DNA of 64,000 nucleotides from Lunularia cruciata (Eukaryota > Streptophyta > Marchantiopsida > Lunulariales > Lunulariaceae). The DNA is taken from assembly GCA_948567375.1 (NCBI GenBank), contig OX419755.1, forward strand, positions 76,220,931 through 76,284,930, read 5' to 3'. Every line of letters begins with the position of its first letter. The first letter of the stretch is position 1. Below, in pieces: positions 1 to 12,000 of the stretch. A model generated the notes under the pieces. The model saw only the letters and a list, made by a program, of their open reading frames with translations, made no database searches and had not been told where the DNA came from. The position numbers and the translations under genes were made by a program.

Positions 1-637
1 TCCTCTCCTCATAGTGGTTCCTCAAGGACAATGGTAATGTCATGAATGTACTTGACCTATAGCTAGTTCATCTTTTATATGGTAAAGTTTGTAGGCAAGA
101 GACTAACAATGGGGCTCAATAGCACTCGGCCTCCTAATCTTTTGCCCACCATAGGGTATACTATATACTTGGAATAGATGGCTATTTGGAGTTAGAGGGA
201 CCTAACCGCCAACTAGGGGGGCAATTGTGGTACTTTAGAGCCCATGTATGACTTATGTGTGAGTTATGTTTCTAATGTGTGATGTTGACAACAATGTATG
301 TTGTGTAGCAATATATATACGCACTACAATTGTCATGCCATTCATAGTGTTGCACCTCGATTTCTCAAACTCTAGGGTAGTAGTGCTGGTAATCAAGAGT
401 ATCTTGGTAGGTACTCATAGACTACTTGTTGACGGAGAGATCTTGTGTTTGGGGTACTGATGTCATGGTGGGGCCCACCTTACTTGCACCATTTGGACCA
501 CCATGTGTGCCATCAGTGTGGCCATTAGGGTTTGAGACCTAGCTCAAGTCTAGGGGGTATATTTTTGAAGTGCAACTCTAGAGAACTCACTTCTTTGATG
601 TTTAGCTTTCGAGTTCTTGGCTATGGTGGATAGAGGC
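1..637 (+). mobile_element. Tail of an unassigned retroelement-like fossil (copy 1)
   Basis: The coding end of this fragment (about 266-460) finishes with the same protein ending as a second copy near 61.6 kb. Both read P-F-x-V-L-H-L-D, then H-R-L-L-x-D-G, then I-L-C-x-G-Y and a stop. Similarity continues about 180 bases past the stop, through a shared run reading acttctttgatgtt and ttcgagttcttggctatgg, and then ends at about 637 here and 61,850 there. That gives a shared element edge. The longer copy carries a gag-like zinc knuckle, so a retroelement is the likeliest source. No reverse transcriptase is seen in either copy, so the family is not assigned. The fragment is broken and cut by the window edge. 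Confidence 0.5.
224..325. repeat. Direct repeat, left copy (partner 778-880)
   Basis: About 102 bases starting attgtggtactttagag recur at 778-880 in the same orientation with roughly ten differences. The copies enclose 452 bases that include the coding tail and 3' flank of the unassigned element. They could be terminal repeats of a small derivative or a segmental duplication. No clean TG..CA ends are visible. Confidence 0.7.
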
Positions 638-777
638 TGGCAAGTATCACCTGGATTCTCTTAGCTAGAATGGTGTGGCTTGACTATAATATGTGCCCAA
701 TTGTTAACAAATCATTGAGTGACAGATCAAGTACTGATCTGATTGAGTGTGATTTGAGTTGTGTAAACAAACTGATT

Positions 778-880
778 ATTGTGGTACTTTAGAGTCCATG
801 TATGACTTACGTGTGAGTTGTGTTTCTATAGTGTGTGATGTTGACAATAATGTATGTTGTGTAGCAATGTATATACACAC
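778..880. repeat. Direct repeat, right copy (partner 224-325)
   Basis: Second copy of the roughly 102-base repeat described at 224. It ends in a short run of alternating ac and stops just before a plus-strand gypsy integrase fragment, so its right edge may be an insertion boundary. Confidence 0.7.
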
Positions 881-884
881 ACAA

Positions 885-981
885 AATATGTAGACCACTA
901 TCATCATGATTTCACTTTTCAAGTTGGTGATAAGGTCATGCTCTTGTTTAGTAACCTACCTCTCCCACTTGATACCCAAGT
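885..981 (+). mobile_element. Ty3/gypsy integrase C-terminal fragment, plus strand
   Basis: The plus strand reads F-Q-V-G-D-K-V-M-L followed by N-L-P-L-P, the usual chain after the gypsy integrase core, just before the chromodomain. A relative lies in the opposite orientation at about 1,806-1,905, inside the minus-strand chromovirus. This piece belongs to a different, oppositely oriented gypsy copy that abuts the LTR starting at 982. It is a fossil fragment only. Confidence 0.6.
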
Positions 982-1392
982 TGTAAAAGATTGTGACCGA
1001 GGAGAGAAATAGGAGAATGGAAGCTCACATTGGAACACTTGAATGAGGGAAAACTCCAAATACCTAGCATGAGCTTTGGCTTCGGTATTTATAGGTAGCA
1101 TACAAGGCCCTTGAGAAGCTTCTTAAGAAGCTTCCTTGAACTGCTTTCTTAGAGTGCAAGCCAAGTTTACTATGAAGCTTCTCAAGAAGTTTCCTTCTAG
1201 AAGCCGCCTACTTGGCGTGCAAGCTAAGCTAGTTGGAAGCTTCTAGAAGCTACTTACTTGAGTGCAAGCTAAGCTAGCCGAGAAGCTTCCCAAGAAGCTT
1301 CCTAGATGCTTCCTAAATATTCTAGGCTAATTTTTCTTGTTTGTTACTTTGTTAGCCCTACTACCTTTGTCGCTAAACTCCATATTGTTACA
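982..1392 (-). repeat. 3' LTR of the minus-strand chromovirus
   Basis: On the minus strand this 411-base segment starts TGTAACA and ends TTTTACA, giving the TG..CA ends expected of an LTR. It lies directly after the chromodomain-coding end, and a purine-rich stretch (ggtggaggaa) precedes it as a polypurine tract should. A TATAAATA box sits at about 1,085-1,096. Upstream of that box, in the U3 part, are three to four tandem units rich in AAGCTT. No matching 5' LTR is seen in the window. Confidence 0.65.
1113..1315. repeat. AAGCTT-rich tandem units in the LTR U3 region
   Basis: Three to four units of about 45-60 bases each contain one or two gaagcttc palindromes joined by an aagaag spacer, then a conserved gtgcaagctaag tail. 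Unit starts fall near 1,113, 1,173, 1,234 and 1,279. Their place upstream of the LTR TATA box resembles the tandem enhancer repeats known from other LTR U3 regions. The enhancer role is inferred. Confidence 0.7.
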
Positions 1393-3640
1393 TATTCCTC
1401 CACCATTAGTTGGTGATGTCCTCATCGCCAATGAAGCTTCAAATTCCAAGATGGCCGTCTATGCATTTTGGAGGTGAGAAAGAGGTTCCCATGTGGCATC
1501 ATGAAAGGGATACCCTTTCCAAAAGACCTTGTACTCCATATGTTGTCGATGACCTTGTTGAATGGGGATGCACAAGGATACAATCAACTTCATACTCCTC
1601 ATGATCATTGATAGGGACAGGAGGAAGAGGAAGTTGGATTTGAGAAGACAAGGAAGAGGGGTTAGGAACAAAGAGCTTCAACTTGGAAACATGAAAGATT
1701 GGATGGATACGCATGTGATAAGGCAAGGCAAGTTGATAAGCAATAGGAGAGATAATTTTGGTGACATCAAAGGGTCATATTCAATTAGGGGCAAGTTAAC
1801 AAACTTGGGTATCAAGTAGGAGAAGGAGGTTACTAGAAGATAGCATGATTTATCACAAACTTCAAGGTGAGATCATGACAATGGTGGTCTACATATTGTT
1901 TTTGACAATTTTGAGCAACAAGAAGGTGAGATTTGGCTTGTTGGAGAGATTGGGATATAGTGGTTAAGAATGTTGAAGTATGAGGAACCTCATATGGAGG
2001 GGGAGCAAGAAGAGAATCTAGAACAAGCGGATCTTGGCCAAAATTGAGAAAGAAAGGAGAAAATTTGGTGCTTGCCTATTTGGAATTATTGTAGGCAAAT
2101 TTTGCAACTGCAAGACATTCATCTCAATTAGTATGGTAGACATACAAAGGCATGCAGCATATCCTCCAATGTATGATTTGCATATTCATTTTGTCCATCA
2201 GTTTGAGGATGAAAGGCCATGGACAAAGTAAGCTTGGTGTTGAGTATTTGGAAGAGTGCTTGCCAAAACTTCTCTGTAAATCAAGGATCACGATCGGAAA
2301 TGAGAACATGTGGTATCCCATGATGTTTGAAGATATTTTTGAAGTAGATTTAAGCTAAGGTTGGAGCATCCATGGTATCATAGGTTGGTGCCAAGTGGAT
2401 TTGCTTACTAAGGCTTATCAACAAACACCACAATTGTTGTGTGGCCTTGCTTTGTCTTGGGCAAGGTTGTAATGAGATCCAAGCTCACATGCTCTCATTG
2501 AATGACTAGAATGGCAAGTGGTTGAAGGAGTCTACTTGACTTCTGGTTGTTGGCCTTGTTACGTTGGTAGCTCTCACATAATCAAAAAGAATTCTCAAGC
2601 ATCTTGCGTCATGTAGGGCCACCACCATCGGCGTTAGAGGGTACCCAAGGTCTTGTACACATCCATGTGACCAACTATGCGTAAATCATGGGCTTCTTGA
2701 AGGCACACAAGTCAAAGATCACCTTTGGCTGGAACATATATCTGGTTCTCATGGAATAGAAGGTCATCCTTGATGGAGAAGGTGTTGTACTCCTTGTCAC
2801 ATGTTGTAAGGTGACCATGTACTATTTGGAAGAAGGGATCTTGTTGTAGAGCTAACTTAAACTCATTTTGGACCTTGGAGTTAATTGACACCATTGTTAT
2901 TGCCGCTATGATGAGAGGAAGAGACTTCAAATCAGGTTGTCGTGATAAAGCATCAAGGATGACATAGAACCAACCTGGTTTGTACTCAAGTTTGATGTCA
3001 AAAAATTGGAGTTGTTCCTCCCATCAATGATGTCAACTCTTCATGTGTTCCAAGTGTAAGGTTTGCAACGATGGTTTATGATCAGTTTGCATGATCACTT
3101 ATTTCCTCAAGAGGTAATGTTTCCATACCTTAGTGGCATATACCATTGCAAGTTGTTCTTGATCTCAAGTAAAGTAGTTTCTTTCAGCTGTATTGAGTTG
3201 GCAAGACACAAAGGCAATGGGATGTAGTCCATTTGAGAATTCTTGTTGCAACATGGCTCCAATTGCAAAGTTAGAAGCATCAAAATCAACCACATAGGGT
3301 AGTTGAGGATCATATGGTTGAAGAATGGGTCTTGAAGACACCATATGTTTCAACTTCTAGAATGCTTCTTTCTGCTTGGTGGTCCACTAGATGCTCAAGT
3401 CCTTCCCCAAAAGGTCAGTCAATAATGCAGCTACATGAGCATAATAATGGATGAACCATCGGTAAAAACTAGCCAACCTATTAAATGTCCATACTTCTAT
3501 AGCATCCTTTGGAGTAGGCCAATCAGTAATGGCCTTGATTTTCTCCTCTTCCATCTTGATCCCCTCTGATGAGATCTTGTGACCCAAGAAGGTAACTTCC
3601 TTTTGCCAAAAGGCACAATTGTCTTCAGATTCCTATCACC
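1393..3640 (-). mobile_element. Ty3/gypsy chromovirus pol fossil
   Basis: The minus strand carries gypsy pol parts in the normal order. The reverse transcriptase end is near 3,640-3,390, with F-L-G-H-K-I-S-S-E-G-I then W-P-T-P-K and L-A-S-F-Y-R. RNase H is near 3,350-3,165, with V-D-F-D-A-S-N-F-A-I-G-A. An integrase is near 2,930-1,750, with the core hallmark H-P-Q-T-D-G-Q. A chromodomain ends near 1,460, with F-W-K-G-Y and A-T-W-E-P. The chromodomain places it among plant chromoviruses. It is old, heavily broken, and lacks gag and protease in this window. Its 5' side stops abruptly near 3,640, where unrelated sequence begins. Confidence 0.9.
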
Positions 3641-4958
3641 ATTGTTTATGACAATAATATTGATGGTTATTTGTGGCCATTGAAAAATACTCTAACATAT
3701 ATAACTCTCTAACATGCTTATGTAAGTCACAATTTCAAAGTGACTTGAATTGAATATAATGGATTGTCAAGTTATAGTTTGTTGGATTGTTAGGTGTTAC
3801 CAAAATATCTTCTCTCGTCCAAGTAGGTAGAAAGCTCCTTAGGTTATCAATCTAAGATCTGATTTATCTTTCGGGGGAACTAGAATTAGCAATCAAAGAC
3901 TATGTGGAGTAACTTGTTATCTTGCATTCACACACCAAACTTTCCTTCATAAGTCAATCTTTTGTTACAACATGCATTAAAGTGACAACAAGAAACTATC
4001 TAGCTCAAAAGATAAAGACTTTTTATTCAATAGAATTTCAAGATGGTTACACAATTGTATAACAATGTGGTGGGTTTATCCCTTAAAGAAGGATTGTCTT
4101 TCATTCTAGAGGAAAATAAGTAGATTACTATTTCATCCTTCTAACTATCTCTATGATTCCTACAATGGATGGGGTAACAAATTTGAACTCCTATCTCAAG
4201 GTTTTACTACCTCAATTAACTCTGATGTTGCTAATCCTTAAGAAGAAAAGATATATTTATACCAAAAAATAAACACCATAATCTTATAATTAATATGATC
4301 TTAATGAGATTAAAATCTAAGAGTTTCATTACAAATTATAATATAGTTTTTCTGTCCAACTAACTCCTTCTATTTTGTAGATGAAATAAAACTTCTTGGT
4401 GAAAATACTCAATGGTACTTATTACAATTGTCTAAAATAATGATTCTCAACTTGCTATCTATCAAAGTGGTTACTTGGAGTCAATCTAGAAGATATCTAA
4501 GAAAGCTACTTGGAAGGCCTTCAAGATAGAGCCTTTAGGAAATAGCTATTAGGAAAGACATTGGCTAGCTTGACATCACCTTATTGCAACTTCCTAATTA
4601 CATTGAACTAAATATGCAAGAAAATTTACTGAATTTTGTTAGTGATAATTTTCCAATTCTCTTTTCTATGACATATAGTCTCAATGAAAGTATGAAGATT
4701 CAACCCTTATGGAAAGAGGTTAAGCTAGTTAAAACATAAGGCTGGTAATTGTAAAACTAAAGTGGTGGTAATAGTAGTGGTATATTCGGGTAACAATAAA
4801 ACTAGCAATTGGGAGTGTCAACCTAGTAGTGCCTTTGAAAAAATCTCAAGAGTTACATCTCAACAAAGAATCTTAGGAAGAAACCTCAAGACACAATTTG
4901 TAATACAATCACAAACTTAGTTGTCATTTTTTTATATAGAAAATTTTATTAATTTATT
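3641..4958. other. AT-rich non-coding filler
   Basis: No reading frame, motif or RNA gene is recognisable here. The segment begins where the gypsy fossil is cut and ends at a dispersed repeat, so it is most likely decayed mobile-element DNA, but no family can be named. Confidence 0.4.
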
Positions 4959-5230
4959 GTCGTCATACTATGCTTTGTTATAACTAGGAACACACCCAAT
5001 ACATAGCTATGGAGTCTATAGATAAGAGGTTCTATCTCAACTTATCATGGGTAATTGTGCACACTTGTAATCCCTATCATCAAGAACTTCTACACCAAGA
5101 GCCTTAGAGAATCCTTGATCTACCCAAGAGTTGCTTCTAATCTCTACTCCAAGAGAAGCTTCCAACTTGTGCTCCATATGGGGTGGTCTTTTGCCTTATT
5201 GAGGAAATAATTCCGAGACTTAGATAGAGA
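4959..5230 (+). repeat. Dispersed repeat shared with 58.0 kb
   Basis: The first 145 bases closely match 58,023-58,152. Both copies share gaggttctatct, then atcatgggta, then a long identical run covering gcacacttgtaatccctatc and the following aagaacttctac. A more diverged start recurs at 58,322. This is a dispersed, LTR-like non-coding repeat. Neither its ends nor its family are clear. Confidence 0.7.
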
Positions 5231-6164
5231 TCACTTCCTCACTATAGCTCTGTGACAACCGGCAAATATCACTTTTGCGGTAATCAGGTAAGTAAATTTT
5301 GTTCCCGCAGAGAAACTGGTCAAAAATATCTAAATACAAAGTCAAATATCACAAAGTAGTTCTTCTTGGTTGCATCTTTAATCTCTCAGGTAGAAACCAC
5401 ACCCAAAAGAGAGTAACAAGCATTGACTTGTAGTCTTCTCACGATTTAACACTCCTTAATCACAACTCCAACAAATCTTTCCAAACAATCTTGATTGTGA
5501 TGATTCAGGCTCTCCCAAAAATGGCACTTCACTGCAAAACAGACTTTGCCTCAAAATTGTGTTCCACCCCTCTACTTAAGGCACAACTTCCTCGATCAAA
5601 ATTGCTTCACATCAACTTTGCACTGCACTCACAAATGCAAAATACTACCAACACTACAATTCTTCTCAGATCTGTCAAGGCATTGCTCCAATTGCACTTC
5701 ACTAAGTATCAAACACACAGCATGAAGATCAAGGCTGTAGAATCCAACATCCAACAAACATATTGATTTGCACTTCAAAATTCTCCCAACACTCAAAAAT
5801 ACAAACACAAAATTGATACTTGGAACTAAGCTCAAACAACAAGCACTACTTCACAGCACTTCACTTTATCTATTCTTAGAAATTATGAGCACTAAACAAC
5901 ATAAGACTGTAAAGGCTACTCTTAAATAGTAAAGCAATGGACAATTACTAACAACTATATTGTTCTATAACAACTCTTCTAACCTACAGATCCAAAATGA
6001 CAATGCACTTCTTCATATTTGGCTCTTCAAATCTCAATCTATTTCTACTCCAATCCAATGTCTACTTCTTCCTCGGCTTTCAATCCCAAAGTAAATTCAC
6101 TCACTACTCTATCCTCGGGTTTCACAACTACTAATTCCTCTACCAATTCTAACACTTCTTCACA
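5231..6164. other. Non-coding flank of the coiled-coil block
   Basis: This stretch has many short CA-rich runs and no convincing coding frame. It lies downstream, on the minus strand, of the coiled-coil coding block and may be its 3' untranslated or terminal-repeat region. That is inference from position only. Confidence 0.3.
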
Positions 6165-9057
6165 CTAATCTACAATTCCTCTAGTGGGTAATCCATCTAA
6201 CTCCTTATTTTCCAACCCACTCTCCTCTAATATCTCCAATGGTAACTCCAAGGATATTTGTACTCCTATGTCATCTACTTTAGGTTTTGCTTTTACATCC
6301 TTCCAAAGTTTATCTATCTCTAATTTCACTAAGTCTAATCTAATCATGATATTGTCTTCCTCTTCCAATATCTTCCTATCTACACGAGTTCTGAGACTGA
6401 TAAGCAAAGCATTCAAATCTTTATCTTGTGCATTTCTCCTCCTCGTCTCTTGCACCAACAACTTCAACTTGTGTAGCCTCGCCTCTTCAATTTGCACGTT
6501 GGCTTCTGTACTCAACATTGCGTTCATCTTTGTTACTATCTCCTTCAATGGCCCCAATCTCATTCTTCTCTCCCGTTCTCAATCTGCAAGCCAATCCTCT
6601 CTATACATTGCCAGTTCTACTTCAAACTCGGCTTTCACTATCTCCTTCTCTTTCTCCTTTTGCACAATCTTCTCCTCCAAATTGCAAAGTAACTCTCTTA
6701 ATCTCTCTTCCTCTCTATATCTCATTGTCAACTCTCTTTGCCAGAGTTGCTTCTTCTCTTCAACACTCTCCATCACTCTATCAAGTTCTTGCTCCTTCTT
6801 TGCTACTCTTGCCATAGCATGGATAATCTCTAATCTTGAATCAGCAAACTGATATTTCAAGATTTCATACTCAACTACATGTTTTTCCCTTGCTATGTCA
6901 TTCTATTGTTCTCTCTCTACTCCCCACTTCTCTCTTCAAGTTCTCAATTACTTGATTCTGTACTATTGTATCTACTCATAGTACTTACCTTTCCTCCTCA
7001 CCTCAAATTATACTCTTCTTCAATTCCGAGTTTTCTTCTTCTAATCGAGCTAACACCTGCAATATAGTCTTCTCCTCTGGACACTTTGACTGCATCTCAT
7101 TCTTCTTGTGCTCTAACTTCACTAACAACGTGCACACAATCTCCCTCAGATAATCTACTCCTTCACTTGGAATTACTTTGGCTTGCGGACTTATCTCCTT
7201 CTTTGCCTCTTCCTCACTTGATACTCGCCTTCTTAGCCGCAATTGCCTTATAGGAATGGATTTGTCGCTCCCCAAACTTCCACTCTCCACTTCTTTTACC
7301 TTACTTGGACCCACTTCATACTTCACCCTACATCTAGAACGGACTCCCCTCTGAATTGTAACTCTCTTTTCCTCATGCTCTGGAACTTTGTCTTCCAATT
7401 TCAAGTTATCTTTCTCCATCGTCTCCATCTTGGCTTCCTCCTCTTTGGGTACCAAATGCATCTCTACTCTGTCATCATTGGCACTACTTGTGTCCCCACT
7501 CTGAATCTTGAACTCAAGTTCTTCTTCCTTCTCCAAGTCTTTAGACTTGCACTCAACCTCCCCTTCTGACTCCTTGTCCAACAATGTGATTACCACCAAT
7601 TCTCTCATCGGGTTCACCTTTCTAGATTTCCAAGGTCTTGTCTTCTCTACTTTTTCTTCTTCTCCTTGTCAACTCCTCTTCTTCAACTTCAGAGTATTCA
7701 CCTTCACTTGCACACTCTGCCTTGTCTACTTGTAGTACTCATCGCTACTCTTGATTTGCAGGATGTATTGTTGCACCTCCGCATCAACATCTCTTTGCAA
7801 GTCGGGGTGGAAATGGGACACCATCTTGTGCCTCTCCGCCGCATTGAGCAAGTTCAACCTTAGATAGAAGTGGACTGCAAACGGCACAGTGTAATGTGGC
7901 GGTGACTTGTCTTGCAAATTCCACATCATCTGTCGACTCCTCTGGTGGAAGCACTTTGCCCAATTAATTGGCTCTCTTGAAAACATCTCATGGAAGAACA
8001 CCGCTTGGTGCTTCATCACATATGTCGTTCTCTCTAGCTTCAAGATTGCCATTAGAGCACTCACAATCCTCCTCTTGACAAGATCCTTATAGCCCTCCAC
8101 TTTGTAGCCATTCTTCGTGCGCTTCAAAGAGAAAGGATCTCTCACTTCTTGGGTTTCTTTGGCTACTTCCCCAAGAACGTGGCACCATGCTCTGTGCTTG
8201 CCTCTCTCCCAAGTACTAATTTCCAATCTGACTCTGTCCATTGAGCCGGATTTCCTCTCTTCCCTTCTTCTTCAAGGCCATCGAGACACTTACTCTCAAT
8301 GATCTCAGTCATGAAACCTGGAAAACTAACATTCCAGTTCCATGCCAAGAATGTAATCCGAAGCCTGCTCAGGACCTTGATTCTTGTGATCACATCTAAC
8401 CTCCAAATTGCATGATTTCTCATTGCAAATTTGGAGTTCTTCTTCCCACATCCCATCTTTCTCTCTTCCACTCTGGATTGGGGACTATTCTTCCTACTGA
8501 TTCCCAAATTAACTCTCTCAACTTCCTCTCAACACACTAACGCATCTTTGACTACACTTCCCTTCCCACGATCTCCTATAGGATGACTTCTTAATGGCGA
8601 TGGAAAATTGCTTGTCATCACTTTGTCTTTAACCCAAATTTTATAGGGGCGTTTCTTTTATATCTTTCTTCACTTTGAGTTTCTACCAAGAAATCAAACC
8701 TCTTGCATGGTCCTGTCATTGTCAATTGTCCTTCACATGTATGACCGCCATTTTTGAATGGTACCTTCTTGAATGTCTCGCTCCAAAGGAAAGTTGTTAG
8801 ATTTTCCTTGCCTTGGGTTGACCACCCCCAAGACAAAGTCTCCTTATTTGGGTTGTATACTGACAGGGCAATTCTGAGTACCTTGCCTTCTGACACAAAG
8901 TCACTTTACCTTGAGTTACACCCCGAGGACACTTTTCTTCACCTTCTTTGGCCATACATGCGCAATTCAACTTCTTTGTACACCTCTTCTTCAGAATTAG
9001 GAAAAAAAACAAAAATGTGGGTACCACAAGCTCCCAATTGACCATTTTAGTACTCAT
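6165..9057 (-). mobile_element. Degenerate coding block, globular head plus coiled coil, family unknown
   Basis: The minus strand holds a series of long open stretches over almost 2.9 kb, far above chance for this base composition. The upstream part (about 9,057-7,726) encodes a globular region with W-E-R-G-K-H-R-A-W-C-H, R-E-P-I-N-W-A-K-C-F-H and S-P-P-H-Y-T-V-P-F. The downstream part (about 7,617-6,165) encodes highly charged sequence rich in E, K, R and L with heptad-like spacing (for example V-A-K-K-E-Q-E-L-D-R-V), typical of coiled coils. I do not recognise the family. No reverse transcriptase, integrase or transposase motif is visible. The repetitive surroundings and broken state suggest the accessory or gag-like protein of an old mobile element. 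A decayed host gene family remains possible. It is treated as a fossil with several breaks. Confidence 0.5.
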
Positions 9058-12000
9058 TGAAGATAGCCTACAAGATATTATTCCTTGTGATATATAACAT
9101 ATCTCAATTTAATTTGACTATTAAATCTCCATTGTCAATGTCTTGAACATAGCTTGATTTTTGGAGTTCAAATACTAATTGTGAAACCCTAATCAAGGTT
9201 CTAGTCCTAGTTCTTGAAAAAATTTGGATATAGTTTTTGCTTAGGGTTCAAATAAGTATTAAGAACAATCTAGCAAGCTTAAACTCTTTCAGTCATGATC
9301 TTGAATAGGAAAATTTATAATAAACTATAAGTGAGAGCATAATAAGTTGTTTGCATATATGATAACAAGTCAATTGAAATTTGATGTTTTAGATTTCACT
9401 ACTTGTAAAGCCTAAGCTAACCATACTTTACATAGTAGGTTTTCATGTTACTAGCTAATCTTTTATGAAGTTTGGAATCTGAATTCAAAACCAATCTATA
9501 GACATGGATAAATTCCCGAACTCAACTAATGTTGGAGCTCTACAAACCCAAGTCTCCTTGATCCAAGACTTAGAATTCTCTTCTTGAGTAGTTTGGATCA
9601 AATTTCACATAGAGGTACATGAGCTAACCACAAATTATGCTTAACAATTTCATAAGTTGATTCAAACCAAAGCTTGATATGTGATTCAAACACCAAACTT
9701 GATCATTACCTCCACCCAAAATACCTTGCTTTCAATTACTCCAACTTCAATTGATCACATTAGCTTCCACTTGACCCAAATATATTATTTCTTAAATGCA
9801 ACACTACAAGTATTTTTTCTACACTCCAAACCCATTAATAGATTATCAAATGCTTTTTTGAAACTCTTGGACTCCTCTGAATTGTGTGTTTAGATATAAA
9901 TTAGATCTCCTTTGCTCCAATCAATCATATCTTAGGTACTTGTCTCTCAAATCTAATGTTTTTGTCTTCAAGTTGTACTCTATCTATTTCTCTCTAGGGG
10001 TGTTGTTGTCTCCCTAATGGACTTTTAAAACTACCTCAAACATGGAAAACCCTAGCCTTAACCTGGTGTGAACCAACCTCTTATGCTTTGGACACTTGGC
10101 ATTTCTTCCTTTTGATACCCTTTCTTCCTTTCCCTAAACCCTGAACCCTAAACCCTAAAACATCCAAACTCCACACCTAAAGCCCAAAGTGAGACTTTTG
10201 GTGCATCTTCTTCTACAAAAGGATGTTAATGATTAAACTCAAAACTTGCACACAAATAAGCATAGGAATTATAAATTGATCATGATGCACAATCTAAAGC
10301 CTTATAAGAAAAGGGTTGGAAAAGGTAATGCAAAGCATGAAACACCTCTTGGTTGAATTTTCACTCAAAAGCTTAGCTCCGACGCTCTACTTCAACTCAA
10401 AAATTGTAAGACAAAAAATCACTACTCTTTATTGAGCTTCCACCATCTATATACATCAAAGTCTTAGAAGAGCACAAAATTGTAATCCACATGGCCAATC
10501 ACTTGAATGCTCAATTTGATCAACCTTAGGATCCTTTACATAATCTACAACAACATTATATTTATAAACAACACTGAATTACTTTTTCACTTGCTAAGCA
10601 AACCATAATACTATAACATCTACCATGCTTCTTAAGTTGGAATTAAAGCTACATAATAACAATGGAACATGTTCTCCATGAATCCTTGAATCCATGCATT
10701 ACAAACATTCAAATTATTACAATAAATAGAAATGCTAGGAAGACACATAGAGCTTGGATAAGTATATTTTATTTTTGTGCTTTGAATAGCAAATTTTTGA
10801 CGTAGCTAATTGAGACCTTGCAAGAAAAGCTCAAGATGAGGTCCAATTAGGAATTATAGCTCTTGTATTAAGAAGTTTATGAGTGTCAACTACAAGTATT
10901 TGTTGGTTTGATTGTGTAAAATAAAATTATTGGAGAATAAGACTAAAAGGATATAGAATAAAATATTAAGGAAGATAAGTAAGCTTGAGAAAATATGGTT
11001 AAGGAGTAAAATAAGAATGCATATATATCTACATATAAAATAGACTCTATTGAAGAGTATAAGAAAAGCATAAATGTAGAATTTTATACTATAAATATAA
11101 AGAATAGGAAGAATGAAATAGAGGAACAATTTTATAAAGTTGAAGTAATTAATTACTCAAATTGATTAAAAAACAACATCCATTATAACATAGTTGAAGA
11201 AGCAAGTCCAAAGTTCAAAGGTTGAAAATAATATAAGGAGACTAGTATCCTTTGGAAATAATAAAAAGCCAAGGTTTCATTTAACTAACTAACTAACCAT
11301 AAAAGTTGTGCTTCATGCAACTTGCATGTTTCTATCATCCCACAAATATCGTTCAAAATACTTGTGATAGCATGCCTTAGGAAAGTTCTAGGTCTAGGTC
11401 AAATTTCCATGAGCTGTGAAGGACAACTAAAACCAAAAATCAATTATATATATATAACCTTATTTACCAAATATTTGATAAAGGTCACATCATTGTCAGA
11501 AGTAGTTGTACATCTCAAACTTGAATAGAGTTCACATATGATAAATGTGTGATACAAAACAGAGCTTCAAGCTACCAATGACCAAAATTTTGCAAGATAA
11601 AGCATGTAGGATTCAGATGGATTGCAAAAAAGAAGCTTTATACTTTCATGGAGATATGTTTAAATAATCTAGATTAAAGTCTGATCCTTTTGTAAAGACA
11701 TCAATTGTAAGGCCTAAATAAAAGTGACTATACATTATGACTTAGTTCCATAAATACCTAGAGAAAGTGCATTGGCTACTCAATTTTTTGTTACTTTGCT
11801 CTAAACTCTCTTTCAAATACTCCTTTTGCTTTTGCTTGAGTCTCCCAATACAATTAGATAGATTTCATGTAATATAAGTATTATGTCTTTCTTTCTCATT
11901 ATCAACTCTAAGTCCCATATTGAAAATTCTCATGCTTTTGTGAAGAGAATATGAGCTCATGTTGAGTATAATTCTTTTATTCTAAAGGAGAAATAGGTTC

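Noticed and set aside
6184-6852. 222-codon plus-strand open frame rich in S, L and F
   Set aside because: It is the antisense shadow of the coiled-coil coding block; low-complexity S/L/F content is what the reverse of E/K-rich codons gives.
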